Part shown: positions 11,270-22,492 of the stretch, piece by piece
Layout of the letters: every line of letters starts with the position of its first letter
How positions within the stretch are numbered: the first letter of the stretch is position 1
DNA from: Euclidia mi
Taxonomy: Eukaryota; Arthropoda; Insecta; Lepidoptera; Erebidae
Direction of reading: 5' to 3'
Assembly: GCA_944739405.2 (NCBI GenBank)
Contig: OX123193.2
Coordinates: 10,114,331-10,178,330 of the forward strand
Length of the DNA stretch: 64,000 bases
The notes under the pieces: generated by a model
Told to the model about the DNA's origin: nothing
What the model saw: the letters and a program-made list of their open reading frames with translations, nothing else
Database searches by the model: none
Translations under genes and position numbers: made by a program

Positions 11270-11756
11270 CATTGTTACTAAAAGCTTTTGGCGTGGAAAG
11301 AATAATAATTTTTATCCCGTTGGATTATTATATTTTTTAGTTATCGAGTAACACAAAGCCCAGATAAAAGCAGGTAGCAAACTTACATCAACAAATCAGT
11401 GAAATGCATTCCAAAACTCGACTCACAAAACGTCAATCCTATTCGACTATACACCACAAGCGTATTGAAAATATAACCTCGTCAAAATAAAAACTCTTTA
11501 AGTAGGTGATTTACTAAGTATCAATTTTTACATCACTTTATACTGTAATCGGATCGTGAGGGCGCACATTTTAAGGGCATGTACTAAATATAATTGGGGT
11601 TTAAAAGTGAGAGGTTATCACCTTTGTTAATCTTAACCTTTGACCCAATAATAATTTAGTAATCTTTTTCAATTTGGAGGAATGTGTTTTTGTACAAAAT
11701 AGTTACTTTTTAACGGTTGTGAGAAGTTAAAAACAATCCTTATTATCTAAATCATC
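11270..11756. other. Stretch without recognisable features
   Basis: AT-rich sequence between the LINE fragment and a SINE. No open frame, repeat array or inverted ends were seen. Confidence 0.4.
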
Positions 11757-12055
11757 ATCAGCCTTTTATACTGTCCCACCACTGGGTACGGGCCTGTTCT
11801 CACTATGAGAAGGCTAAGGCCATAGTCCACCACACTGGCCAAGCGGGTTGGCAGACTTCACATATCTTTGGAGAACATCATGGAGAACTTTCAGACATGC
11901 AGGTTTCCTCACGATGTTTTCTTTCACCGATAAGTAAGCGATAATTAACAATTTAATACGCACTTAACTTCGAAAAGTTATTGGTGCGTGCCGTGGATTC
12001 AAACCCGAGACCCTCAACGTAGCAGTCTGTCGGTCTCACCACTGGTATCGCTGCT
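11757..12055 (-). mobile_element. tRNA-derived SINE (family 2)
   Basis: On the minus strand a tRNA-like head (GCAGCGATACCAGTGG...) is followed by a B-box-like GGGTTTGAATCCACGG, then the shared body with CATCGTGAGGAAACC and CCCAGTGGTGGGACAG. Relatives lie at 26620, 27260, 61330 and 62784. Confidence 0.7.
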
Positions 12056-12184
12056 TTATTATCTAAATACATAAAATCAAACGTTCTCTTTAGCGAGCAA
12101 TCGAGTTACAAAGCGCGTGGGGCCGCGGGCAGGTGGCGACTGATTTACGATATCGCGCGGGCAGTTAAACGGCTAAGAATAAGA

Positions 12185-14045
12185 AATCCATCCATCCATC
12201 ATAAGAAATCCATCCATCGTAACCTAATGGAAGGAAAAAGGAACCCACCACGCACCCTCGGATTGACCACCCCAACTATTGCAATAGAAAAAGGTTGACA
12301 ACACCGAACTCCTCTAAAAGGATAAGGAATATAGGAATGGTATGGGTTCCAGGAAGATACCTGACTTGCAGTATCCCGCTGTATGCGCCGACTATTCTTC
12401 AACACGTGTTTCGCCTCTGCACGAGGCATCCTCAGGAGCGATGGGCAACGACTGAGCGCTTTCCTACCTTGCGCATGTCTTATAAACGATTGTACTTTCT
12501 AATTCCCTCCGCCGCTCGACTGATGTGCGTCATTATGACGGTATGCGAATATATTCAGCAATGGGGACCCGTTAAAGTTGGTTTGATCGTTCAGTAATGT
12601 ATTTTTGTCCCGCTTTAAAATTTCTAATTGTTCCAATACGCACATTCTCATACCCTTTTGACAAGTGTGTATGACGTCAAATGAATGTCCGCTATTTAGA
12701 CTACGGCCCGTTTGAAGTAAATGTTCGGCAAAATGAGACTTTTCTGGCTGGTTGTTTCTAAACGCCGCTTAATGTTCTTTGTATCTCAGCTCAAAACTTC
12801 GACCCGTCTGTCCTATGTACTTATTTTGACATTGATCGCATGTTAAGCAGTAAATACCGGACTTTTTGTTCTTGCATATTTTATCTTTACCATTGCAAAG
12901 AAATTTTAACGTTTTGTAAGGTTATAGGCGGATCTGATACCGTTCCTCCTCAGTATACGCGCCATACGGTCAGTTATACTTCCAAAATAGGTAAGAATAG
13001 CAGTATTATTTATAGGTTCTTTTATGGAGGGATACAAAAGTGACTTGGCCATTCTAATTTGTTTTCCTCGAATCATCTTGTCAATTAGGCGTTAACTATA
13101 CCCGTTGGATTGCGCTATATGATAAATAATATTTAATTCTTTGTTATATGATTCTATATTGAGTGGTAAATTTAATAATCTATGTATCATACTGTGGAAT
13201 GCTGCCATTTTGTGTTGTGATGGATGACAGGACGATGCTGGTATTGTAGTATCTGTATATGTCGGTTTACGATAAATTTCAAATGAGTGTGAGGTACCAC
13301 TCCCTTTTGATAGTCAAATCTAAGAAGTTTATTGAGCTGTTTTGTGCCAGCTCTAATTTGAACTTGATTTTGGGGTGTATACTATTAATTCTTCTAAGAA
13401 AACAGTGATGCTGACGTTCAGTGCCCTTCCAAGCCAGCAAAATATAGTCCACGAATCTTTAATAATACAAGATGTTCGGTTCTTTCACCAAATGCTCGTG
13501 TTCGTAGTTATTCATAAAGATATCTGCTAACAACGGACTAAGCGGCGAACCCATGGCCAAACCTTCCTTCTGTAAGTAGTACTCGTTGTTGAATTGAAAA
13601 TAGTTTTGTTTACTGCATAACTCGGTTAATTTCATTTTTTTTTTTTGTATAAAAAGACAACTCTAGCATTAGGACTAAATCCTGTGTCGCGGGGAACTTT
13701 ACAAACATACAACTAACGGAGACAATTAACACCCAGACTCGAAACAACAATTTATGAATCACATAAAGTGTTGTCTTGTGTGGGGATCGAACCTACAACA
13801 CTTCGGCAGAGTGTCAAGCGGTGAGGCGGCTGCTTAAACCACTACGCCATCCGTACAGTCATGTGTGAAAATGTTCTTAATCTGTTCTGGGTGTATTCTA
13901 TTCCTTTCCAGCAGATTTTCAATTATAATTAAGCATTCTTTATAAGGGACGTTTGTAAATAAGCTTTCTACATCCAAAGACACGAGTTTTGTGTTTGTAG
14001 GTAAACAGATGTGTTTTATTTTGCTAATCAAATCATAACTATTTT
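12185..14045 (-). pseudogene. Penelope-like element with RT and GIY-YIG remnants
   Basis: Minus-strand translation gives LVSLDVESLFTNVPYKE near 13960 (RT motif with the first catalytic Asp), GLAMGSPLSPLLADIFM near 13540, RFVDYILLAWKG near 13440 (the usual YVDD reads FVDY, so the active site is damaged), and SGIYCLTCDQCQNKYIGQTGR near 12800-12860, the GIY-YIG endonuclease signature that defines canonical Penelope elements. Stops and frameshifts are scattered throughout, and a SINE at 13645-13858 splits it just after the first RT motif. The flank at 12219-12265 matches 26426-26472 in inverted orientation and may be terminal-repeat sequence of this family. Confidence 0.78.
13645..13858 (-). mobile_element. 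SINE (family 3) inside the Penelope-like element
   Basis: On the minus strand a tRNA-like head ends in a B-box-like AGGTTCGATCCCCACA, followed by ATAAAGTGTTG-like sequence, GAGTCTGGGTGTTAATTG and a tail with CCCCGCGACACAGG. A relative in the opposite orientation lies at 52004-52190. A T-rich run at about 13636-13647 corresponds to its A-tail. It interrupts the reverse-transcriptase coding sequence of the surrounding element and is therefore younger. Confidence 0.7.
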
Positions 14046-14161
14046 TCAGGCTGTATTTTGCGGTGAATGACGTCTTCTCTTTATAATAAATAATAATAAA
14101 ATGTATTTATTAGAACACAAAAGAAATGTGTACATAGTATTTTGTGCACGGTAATGACTGC

Positions 14162-14413
14162 TGTAGTATTTGCTATCACAGCAAATATAACCACTACACG
14201 AATCGATGTAACGCTGGCTCACCACTACACACAGATCCGAGGGCACGTCTAGCGCTCACCGCGCCTATCAACCAACGGACCGTCCTTAGTGACAGTGACA
14301 GCCACAGACTATACAGATATACTACAAGTGACAGGCGTCAAGTGACGCTACTTCCTCTACTGGTGTACATGAGACAGTGTAATGTATCTATTGCATAGAC
14401 ACAAACACTACAT
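14162..14413 (+). repeat. 252-bp dispersed repeat, copy 1
   Basis: Begins TGTAGTATTTGC and ends ACAAACACTACA, whose reverse complement is TGTAGTGTTTGT, so the ends form a 12-bp imperfect inverted pair. A copy about 97% identical by eye lies in the same orientation at 23778-24028. No coding capacity. The ends suggest a small non-autonomous DNA transposon, but I found no matching target duplication at either copy. Confidence 0.65.
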
Positions 14414-14559
14414 CTCTTCACTTTTAACATTTTGATATCATTTGATGTATGTCTATTTCATTGGCAAATAATTATACGTCATTGCCTTATTACTTATATA
14501 TGGACCTTATACGCAAAATACACGCCAGGACGTTGAGTTGCGGAAACAGCCCAGGCTAC

Positions 14560-15125
14560 CATACCATACATAGATGCTGTCTCCTTCTGTTTGTTTTGGC
14601 CTTAGCGCTCTTCTCTTCCGGTCACCGTATTCTTTTCCTTTTTCTTTTTGCAACTTCTGTCTCATTATCCGTCTTGTCTCTTAAAATAGATTTAATAGTC
14701 TTTTTATCCGTCTTACTGATATATTTCCACATTGGGTTTTTGTCCATGTTCATTCTCTTGAAAAATACTTCTGACGTTTTTCCTGTTACCGTATGGGAGG
14801 TGGCGTTGTACTTCCTTCAGTATTAAAAATTTTAGTGTATCTTTCATTCCCTGCTTTTTTCTTGAGTCGTTTTACTGTCTCTGGTTAGATGCTCTCTTCA
14901 TTTGTGGCCAATATTGCACTGTGTTTAAATTTAAATATCACTATCATGACAAAACTTTCAACTCCTCGCAAAGAACCGCCGCGAATCAGACGAACAGCAT
15001 CAGTAGTGACCGATAGTGGGCAGCCCAGCCGACCGAAGACTTCTCTCAGATTTTTTATGATTTGCGAACTCGTTATAGTTCTTGTAATCTTGATTTCTTT
15101 ACAGCGGTTGTAACTTCACTATACA
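14560..15125 (-). pseudogene. Possible Ty3/Gypsy integrase remnant
   Basis: Minus-strand reading near 15000-15060 gives GCPLSVTTDAV, vaguely like the region around a Gypsy integrase Asp, and it lies where integrase should follow the RNase H at 15130-15420. No full motif survives and the frame is broken many times. The call depends on position. Confidence 0.3.
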
Positions 15126-15129
15126 CACA

Positions 15130-15880
15130 ACAAGAATATAATCGTTCGCCCAATAGATCGATAGCAATATCAAAGTTCTCGTCCATTTATAGGTACTTAG
15201 AGAACTTGCTAAGCTAACTAGAGTGTATCCTTTGCAATTCTTAATCGCCCATTTAACGTCCAGCCTCTTTTTCTGTCTGACTATATTCTCTTTCACATTG
15301 AGTGTCCAATTTCCGTATGCTATATTTCATATTCTTGGTCCTTTACTATCACTTGCGCATATACCGCTCCCAGTCCTATAGGACTTGCGTCTGCTTTTAC
15401 CCACGTCTTGTCTTTAATGTCGCAATATCCCAATGTATATTTCCGACAGCATTATTTTTTCATTTATTCTCATTCATTCCGATCTCCTCTTCAGTATTCT
15501 TCTATATTTGCCCTATTGCCCAGTTTCCTAAAAAGCTCTGTAATTCCTCTCCAGCCCTTGGCATTCCAAATCCAGTTCATTTTTTTTTCAACGGCCTGAC
15601 TCCTTCCGGTATCAGTTCGTGACCCAAAGTGCGTTGTCTGTGCTTTATGAATACATTTCTTTTTATTTAATAAAACATTGTTTTATTTAAGCACCTCCAT
15701 TACTCCAGAAAGCCGCACATCGTGCTCCCCCTCGTTGCACTGTTGCATTTACTCTTACAGCGAGACTGGAACTCTCCAATAGGGTGGCATAGCTGGTTTG
15801 ACCGATGTATCAAAAGACATCTATCTCACCTTTTATAGCTACGTCGTCGTTCATGTCTAATATATACTCCTTCTTTTTCA
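15130..15880 (-). pseudogene. Ty3/Gypsy pol remnant: RT thumb and RNase H
   Basis: Minus strand, high to low coordinate: DDVAIKGEI near 15830 (RT active-site region); EHDVRLSGVMEVLK near 15700, matching the familiar Gypsy segment after the active site; GEELQSFLG near 15560 (RT connection); DASPIGLGAVYAQVIVKDQEYEI near 15310-15390, the RNase H start with its catalytic Asp; and an EKEALDVKWAIKN-like segment near 15250. The order and spacing fit Gypsy pol, but stops and shifts make it a fossil. A matching gag remnant lies upstream at 16475-16960. Confidence 0.65.
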
Positions 15881-15949
15881 TGTGCCTCTACATTACTGAA
15901 GGTCGGTGGTCAGTTTTTTGATTTTTTCTCTGTTTATTGCAAGTCGGAA

Positions 15950-16330
15950 CAGTTCTTCCAGAGACTTGATGCCAGTCCACTCTCTGATGTTTCGGAGCCA
16001 AGATATTTTCTTCTACCAACTTTTCTTTTTCCTGCAATCTTGCCCATCATGATGGTTTGTAAAAGCCTGTATCTTTAATGCCTGAGAACATGACCTAGAT
16101 AAGCCACTTTCCTTTGCTTGATAGTGCGCAGCAACTTTGTTCCCTTGGACATACGCCTCAGAACTTCAACATTGGTGACTTTATCAGTCCAACTGATGCG
16201 AAGCATACGACGATAGGTCCACATTTCAAAAGCCTCGATCTTTTTACGGAGGTCTGCTTTAATGTTTACGCCTCACACCCGTAAAAGACAACTGGCCAGA
16301 TATAACATTGTAGGATCTGGTAAATATATA
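15950..16330 (-). pseudogene. RTE-type LINE C-terminal fragment
   Basis: Minus-strand reading gives VVFYGCEA, a stop where most copies would have Trp, then LRKKIEAFEMWTYRRMLRIS, WTDKVTNVEVLRRM and RKVAYLGHVLRH. This C-terminal stretch is very common in lepidopteran RTE-like LINEs. It sits between the gag and pol remnants of a Gypsy fossil on the same strand, so it probably inserted into that element. Confidence 0.7.
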
Positions 16331-16474
16331 CTGCACTTCCCATTTCCCAGTGAACGCCTCCATTGTCTCTTGACACAGTCAACCTATCCTTCCGGACTTC
16401 GGGCGAGCTTCCGTTCTTTGTTGGAATTCTTTAGTTTTGCAAAATCTTTGGTAGCAGCCGCACTCCCCGTAGCC

Positions 16475-16960
16475 GTTACACTCCCTTGAACTTTACTGGG
16501 CAAGGAAGGCCCCGGGACACATGCGCTGATATGCCACAACCTGCACACCTCGTTATCCTTTTCTCTTCACTCAACTTTCTCTCTTGTTTCGCCCACTTAG
16601 CACCATTCCTGCTTCGGTTTCTCATTGCATTGACTTCATTTGCCTTACTTTGTCTTTTTGTTCGTATCAGTTCCGTTGGCAATCCACACCCTCCAAGGTG
16701 TTGGCCATAGCGATAACCTTGTCCAATGCCATCTCATCACCCATTGCCAACACTTATGTCTGATGGCATGGATTTATCCAGTATTTGGTCCATTATGTGG
16801 TCATCAGGTTCTTCGAACATACACTTCCGAGCCCGATTCCTCAGCTCAACAAGAAACTTCTCGAAACGTTCTCCTTCATCTTGCCGAATAAGCCGGAAAC
16901 CGCGCCGTTCAAAAGTCGTGTTTTGTTTAGATGAGAGGTACCATAAAGTTTCTTAATAGC
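16475..16960 (-). pseudogene. Ty3/Gypsy gag remnant
   Basis: Minus-strand reading near 16745-16930 gives TFERRGFRLIRQDEGERFEKF followed by LRNRARKCMFEEPDDHIMDQIL, a typical Gypsy Gag segment. Further on, RCAGCGISAHVSRGLPCP provides an incomplete cysteine/histidine knuckle. A frame change lies near 16730. It is on the same strand as the pol remnant and in the right order. Confidence 0.62.
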
Positions 16961-17229
16961 TACTCCAGAAATACTCACATCAACTACAGCTTTTTACTAG
17001 CTTCTGGCAACGGTAAATATTTCTTGTAATCCGCTTCTTCTTAGGACTATCAGCACAGCTCTCATATTAGCTGGGGTGATAATGCCAGCGGCCTCAATAT
17101 AAATTCGAAGGGGCTACTTCCATTTTTCCACTGTAAGCTACTGTCTCCAATTAAATGGAATTCACAATTTCAATTTATTGGAATCCCTTAATCCAATTCC
17201 AATTAAATGAAATTCCTAAATCAAATTCC

Positions 17230-17515
17230 AATTTAATGAAATTCCTGAGTCCGCTTTCAATTGAATGGAAGACCACTTTCAATTGAATGGAAAACCACTT
17301 TCAATTGAATGGAAGACCACTCTCCATTGAATGGAAGACCACTTTCAATTGAATGGAAGACCACTTCCAATTTAATGGAAGACCACTTCCAATTTAATGG
17401 AAGACCACTTCCGGTTGAATGGAAGACCACTTCCAATTGAATGGAAGACCACTTCCAATTAAATGGAAGACCACTTCCAATTGAATGGAAGACCACTTCC
17501 AATTTAATGGCGATT
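17230..17515 (+). repeat. Minisatellite, 22-23 bp unit
   Basis: About a dozen tandem units of the type TGGAAGACCACTTCCAATTG or TGGAAGACCACTTCCAATTTAA, with variation mainly in the AATTGAA/AATTTAA part. The array resumes at 17691-17762 and in degraded form at 19060-19130. It is open in one minus-strand frame only because the unit lacks a stop there; I do not consider that coding. The unit GGAAGACCACTTCC is itself nearly palindromic at its ends (GGAAG...CTTCC). Confidence 0.88.
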
Positions 17516-17690
17516 AAAAAGAGTGGCCACGAGTTTTATTGCCCGTTCTTTCTCGTGGTTCTACCTATTGCTTTGCGAATGGGCAGTAAATGTAAATGTA
17601 GAAGCATTAAGTAATGTACATAAAAATTTGACGTTCATAAGCGTCACTTTGTGACCCAGATGAATAAATGATTTTTGACTTTGACTTTGA
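17516..17690 (+). repeat. LINE 3'-tail inserted in the minisatellite
   Basis: Contains GTCACTTTGTGACCCAGATG and ends ATAAATGATTTTTGACTTTG, the 3' end of a common RTE-like retroposon in moths. Minisatellite units occur on both sides, and AATGG is present at both junctions, so this is an insertion into the array. Confidence 0.6.
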
Positions 17691-17762
17691 ATGGAAGACC
17701 ACTTCCAATTTAATGGAAGACCACCTCCAATTTAATGGAAGACCAAATACCTCCTCCAATTT
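17691..17762 (+). repeat. Minisatellite continuation
   Basis: Three further units (TGGAAGACCACTTCC, TGGAAGACCACCTCC and a partial one) follow the inserted LINE tail in register and orientation. Confidence 0.8.
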
Positions 17763-19059
17763 AACCGCTCAAGGTACCGCTTTAATTTGACATTTATCGC
17801 TAAAGCATCACGCGGTCGTTATCTGACCACCCGCGAAGCAAGGCCACTTGCCGTGCTACGTTAAACCTAAACTTACGACTCATCACTCGGGTATTGATAT
17901 TTGAAATGATGTTTTTATGAAAGTAGATTAAATAAGCTTTGTAGTAATGTTTGAATGGTGACTGAATGACGGAATGATTAGTTTATGCGACCCACCGAAC
18001 TTGATCCTATTGTAAACAATGTCGTCTATCGATGACCTACTCGCCATTTTTGTTTGTCATGATAACAATATGGGTTATAAATTGCTTCCTTTTATTATTT
18101 TGTATACCTAGTGGTATGAGCTTTACAAAAATATAAAATTAAAGAAATGTTTGCTTAGAAAATTATTTAAATGTCAGCATTTGAAATTTTTGTATATTTC
18201 ACTGTTGTTGCATGTTGCGCGTGGGGCGTAATTATGAATTCAAAACATCATTGTAAACAAATAATATAATTATATTTGATATTTTTATGTTTCAACTGTG
18301 AATGGACTAATTAGTTATAAAATAACAGCAAAAAAATAAACAAATATTGTGTAATAATTTAGTCAATTACCGAAACAACGGCATTTATTTTTTATTTAAT
18401 GAAAATATATAGATAACGTTACATTTATGCTATGAATTATTGTTTTATTATGAGTATATAAATAAACCTATCATGTGATATATAATACTCCTATAATTCA
18501 TGAGATATAGGCTTTCGAAAATTTTGGCGGGTATGGCGGTTATTTTTTGCGGGCAAAAGTAAACAATTGTACAAAGTCCAACAAGAATAATTCTTATCAG
18601 AATCTTATCAGATATGGTTTTTTAAATTGGTAATCTAGTTGATAAGAAACTTATCTAGGTTTGAATCTAATATATAACAAAAAATTTTGCCTGAAAATTG
18701 CCTTTCTAACCATGTACAATACTTATATACCTCCTATAATAAAAAACGACGAGAAATATGAATATGTTAGAAATATAATAGCGCGCTGGAAAATGGCGGG
18801 CAAATATTATACCGGGCGCGCTTTATACCGCTCTTGCGTGGGCTTCAAGTATATTATTTGGTGTTAATTAATATCATTCGAAAGCTTATTTAATTACGCG
18901 TCTTTTGATATACAATATTAACTTAATAAATAGAAATATCACCATTCTTTCAACGAAAATATTACGCGCCGTACTTAGCTTGAAAACCTAGCCTCGAAAG
19001 AGGCGAAAATACTTCTACGGGTGTCCTGAGATGCCTCGATGGTGGCCAAAATGCTTTGA
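17763..19059. other. AT-rich stretch without recognisable features
   Basis: Lies between the main minisatellite and its degraded continuation at 19060-19130. It could be a large insertion or decayed array. The 68-codon frame at 18661-18867 has no recognisable motif. Confidence 0.4.
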
Positions 19060-19132
19060 GGGGTTAATGGAAGACCGAAGACCACCTACAATTTAATGGA
19101 AGACCGAAGATCCGACCACTTTCAATTCAATG
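19060..19132 (+). repeat. Degraded minisatellite units
   Basis: Contains AATGGAAGACCGAAGACCACC and AATTTAATGGAAGACCG, clearly related to the units at 17230-17762 but with a GAAGACC duplication inside the unit. Confidence 0.65.
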
Positions 19133-19187
19133 GATATTTGTCGAATCAAATAAAATCAAATCATATTTTATTTATTTATTTATTTTT

Positions 19188-19573
19188 GCCGTGTGGTTGA
19201 CGGCATAGAATACAAGTGTCACCACCCCCTATCTTCCCGTAGGTGTCGTAAGAGGCGACTAAGGGATAACACGATGCAAATACCATCTTTGCGTAGAGAC
19301 GGAAAACTCGACATCAAACCCTATACGACTGCCTCGTTGGTCTCGCGGCATAAATGTGCGCGTGGGATCAGGAGGTGCCGGGTTCGATTCCTGGGTCGGG
19401 CAGTGTTATTGGGTTTTTCTGTCACGAAATTCTCAGTAGCAGCACGGAGTCTGGAAATGTGCCCGGTACGGCAATAGGCTCGCCCCTTATTACGTGGGAC
19501 TAAAGTATATCTGGCGAAAAGTGGGTGTAGAAATACACCTCTGCCTACCCCTTCGGGGATAAAAGGCGTAACG
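19188..19573 (+). mobile_element. tRNA-derived SINE (family 1, long form)
   Basis: An upstream block beginning GCCGTGTGGTTGACGGCATA and including CGTAAGAGGCGACTAAGGG precedes the tRNA-like head (GACTGCCTCGTTGGTCTCGCGG) and the B box GGGTTCGATTCCTGGG. The body continues through GGCAATAGGCTCGCCCC to CCTTCGGGGATAAAAGGCG and ends in repeated ATGT. The same long form lies inverted at 32943-33342. The 3' end touches the Penelope element at about 19597. Confidence 0.8.
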
Positions 19574-19579
19574 ATATGT

Positions 19580-21034
19580 ATGTATGTATGTATATTTTAT
19601 TTGTCACCCACATATGGTTTGGCGAAACACATAAGCAAGGTACTACAACCGTTAGTAGGCAAGACGCACTCTTTCGTTAAGGACTCTCGCCACTTTATTG
19701 AAATCATCAAGAGCATGAAAAGGGAACCGGACGATGTGATGGTGAGTTTTGATGTTGAGTCACTGTTCACCAATGTTCCTATTCAAGATTGCCTTGACGT
19801 CGTAGAGAGGAAATTAAGGGAAAACGGTCTGTCTAACGAATACATCGTTCTACTCAGGAATTGCTTGGATGGAAACTACTTCCTATATCGTGGACAACAT
19901 TACCTCCAGATCGATGGAGTGGCGATGGGTAGCCCTATAGCACCGGTAATGGCCAACATCTGGATGGAGCACTTTGAGGAATCCATAGACATGCAGGCGT
20001 CAAATGTGAAACTATGGAAAAGGTATGTCGACGATATCTTCTGCATCATGAAGGGCAACAAGCAGGACGTAGAACAATTCGCACACAAATTGAACTCCAT
20101 ACATCCGAACATCCGATTCACATTCGAAATGGAGGTAGACGGATCGTTACCCTTTCTCGACGTTAAAGTGACAGTGAGAGATAATGGTACCCTTGGACAC
20201 ACTGTGTATAGGAAACCGACACACACCGACAGGTATCTCAACGCGAACTCGCACCACCATCCGCAGCACTTGGATTCCGTTGTGTCCTCGTTAGTGAACA
20301 GAGCGTATGACTTATGTGACCCCGAACAATTAAATAGTGAGCTGTCACATGTTCGGGAGGTACTTAGGTGCAACGGATACAAGAAAAACTTACTCTGTCG
20401 GAAGAGGAACGAGCGTAAACCTGAAGTAAGCAGAGTGCCCGCTTACATGCCGTATCTAAAGGGAGTGACGGACAAAGTTGGAACAGTACTCAAGAAATAC
20501 TCCATCAAGACTGTATACAGTCCGCTCTCTAAGATAGCACACAATCTGCGTACACCAAAGGATGTAATTCCTCTCCAAACACCTGGCGTCTACAAAGTCG
20601 ATTGCAGCTGTGGTAGTTCATATATCGGGCAGACTAAGCGTACAATCGCTGAAAGGGTAAAGGAACATATCGCAGCTGTAAAAAACCGACACATTAACAA
20701 GTCGGCGATAGCTGAGCATTTGTTGGAGTCTGGACCAAACCACTGGATAGAACTGCATCAACCACAAGCCTTATCCACCGATCGTCACTATTACTCCAGG
20801 ATAGTACGTGAAGCGGTAGAAATCAAGAAATATAACAATTTCAACCGGGAGGATGGATATAGATTGTCGGCTACTTGGAATCCAGTCATCAGCAAGCGTA
20901 AACACCGCCGTGATAAATCTCAACAGTGTGTAGACGTCATTAGTGTTGTGTGTCGGAGTACCGACATTGCGAACTTAAATAAAGACCAAGTGAGGGTAGG
21001 TGCTAAAACCCGCACTTCCACAAGACGTCGCTGA
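19580..21034 (+). CDS. Penelope-like element RT with GIY-YIG endonuclease (5'-truncated, frame open)
   Basis: 484 codons uninterrupted. The first eight or so come from flanking ATGT repeats and are not original. Element sequence starts near SPTYGLAKHISK. Reverse-transcriptase motifs: VSFDVESLFTNVP (catalytic Asp at residue 58), AMGSPIAPVMANIWME (115-130) and YVDD (149-152), then FLDVKV. The linker region has SPLSKIAHNLRTPKD, followed by the GIY-YIG domain GVYKVDCSCGSSYIGQTKRT (336-355) with the conserved CSC and the RVKEHIAA helix. This is the canonical Penelope architecture; the product copies RNA and nicks target DNA. The N-terminal part of the RT is missing, so the copy is unlikely to be active even though the rest reads through. 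Related fragments: 47861-48100, 56038-56226 and 60539-61330. Confidence 0.88.
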   Translation: MYVCIFYLSPTYGLAKHISKVLQPLVGKTHSFVKDSRHFIEIIKSMKREPDDVMVSFDVESLFTNVPIQDCLDVVERKLRENGLSNEYIVLLRNCLDGNYFLYRGQHYLQIDGVAMGSPIAPVMANIWMEHFEESIDMQASNVKLWKRYVDDIFCIMKGNKQDVEQFAHKLNSIHPNIRFTFEMEVDGSLPFLDVKVTVRDNGTLGHTVYRKPTHTDRYLNANSHHHPQHLDSVVSSLVNRAYDLCDPEQLNSELSHVREVLRCNGYKKNLLCRKRNERKPEVSRVPAYMPYLKGVTDKVGTVLKKYSIKTVYSPLSKIAHNLRTPKDVIPLQTPGVYKVDCSCGSSYIGQTKRTIAERVKEHIAAVKNRHINKSAIAEHLLESGPNHWIELHQPQALSTDRHYYSRIVREAVEIKKYNNFNREDGYRLSATWNPVISKRKHRRDKSQQCVDVISVVCRSTDIANLNKDQVRVGAKTRTSTRRR

Positions 21035-21165
21035 GCTCTCATCAGTCTCTCCGCGACCACGCTCGGTGCAAGACGAGCGAAACGTCGGTAACAAATAGGT
21101 ATTTATACCTTAAATAAGTTAAGTTAACGCGATTAAGACCCGCTAAATTAATTTCTATGTTGTTA
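21035..21165 (+). repeat. Penelope-like element 3' untranslated end
   Basis: After the stop at 21032-21034, CGCGACCACGCTCGGTGC and a short stem (CGCTCG...CGAGCG) are followed by AAACGTCGG and a stretch ending TTAAGACCCGCTAAATTAAT-like sequence. The same segment recurs at 47980-48100, which confirms it belongs to the element. Confidence 0.75.
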
Positions 21166-21169
21166 TACA

Positions 21170-22490
21170 CAGGTTTACAATAGTTGGTTATAGACAAATA
21201 TAATAGTACGCTATGTTTAATCACTTAGACATACAAATACAAGGCAGATACTTACCTTCTTCTTTCTCTTAGCGTTGTCCCAGTTCCAATCTGGGGTCCG
21301 CTTACAGATATTAGGCAGATGCTTACCAATTTAATTAAACAAGTAAATATTCAATATAAAATGTCAATTTAAATACATATTAAGATAATTAGAATCACCA
21401 ATTCCAATTTTATTATGGTCGAGTGGAATTCGCCATCCTCGAGACTTAGATCATAGACACCTCGATTCCTTCATTGGTATAAGGGTTGTATTGACACTCG
21501 TAGTGACGTTATAATTCCATCGATACCTTCACTAAACATATCAGCCTCTACCCACAGCCTCGCTCACCCATCGCTTAAGAAGGTAGCCCATGGGTCACTG
21601 TGCTGCACAAGCCACTACTACATCACTGCAATACCTTATCATAATACCTCGTTTTATGAAAGAGTAACAAGTGTTCCTGACTCGGTTACATAAAACAAAA
21701 ATATGCAGATCTCAATTTGAACAGGTTTAACAAATCAAATCACAAAGGTGTCTGTATCTACGTTCAAATCTACTTATCGATATTCATGTTTGATTCACAC
21801 CTTTATTTTTTAACTCAATTTGAGGATTTATCAACATCTTATTGAAATTAATTCTGGCAAACCAGATCTTGAGTGATCATTCAAAACACTTTCCATATTC
21901 GTATATAATACGTCATTTTACAACCCCATTGTAAGGATGTGTCGACTTTATAATGACTTACTACCTGAACACGCAACAGTAAATTAACTTTTAAGAACGA
22001 TGTTCAACATATTATGTCTCATGAGTAATGACTACTAACACTTGTAATTACATAAACGTAACGAACGTTACACAATAAGTTTATTTCTTTCTTTTTATTA
22101 TTTTAATTTTTCACTCTGTTATTTTTACAGATCATGATGTATACGCGTATTTAGGAACCTAGTTCAGTTTATAATTCTATTGCTTATATATTTTTGCCAC
22201 AAATGTACTAGATTCTGTCATGTGTGATTAAATAAATAAATAAATTTATTCGATATTGACCACGAGTAAGCCCATCATTAGTCAAATTAAAATTAGTAAC
22301 AACCCACGAATATTCGAAACGCCATTTGTATACGTATCCTACTCTAACACTAAAACGACTTCATAAGTCAAAGTGAAGTAAATAATTCCGTTCTGTAAGG
22401 CTGCTATTTTAATGTAGTTTCCATGTACTTTCCTTACTCTAAGAATTAGCAGAATACTCATTCCGTTCAAAACATAGTTTCATCTTATAC
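21170..22490. other. Stretch without supported genes
   Basis: AT-rich. A short piece at 21265-21305 (TTAGCGTTGTCCCAGTT) resembles the body of the family-2 SINE. A TAAATAAATAAAT tail lies at 22230-22247. Nothing else is recognisable. Confidence 0.4.
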
Positions 22491-22492
22491 CA

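Noticed and set aside
17257..17502. Minus-strand 81-codon frame with a repeated peptide
   Set aside because: It comes from the minisatellite unit lacking a stop in one frame; there is no start context and no homology.
17230..17762. CRISPR-like array
   Set aside because: The units are contiguous with no unique spacers, and the genome is evidently eukaryotic.
21035..21165. Hammerhead ribozyme in the Penelope 3' region
   Set aside because: Penelope elements can carry hammerheads, and GAAAC and CTGATGA-like pieces occur, but on opposite strands. I could not assemble a core with all conserved parts on one strand.
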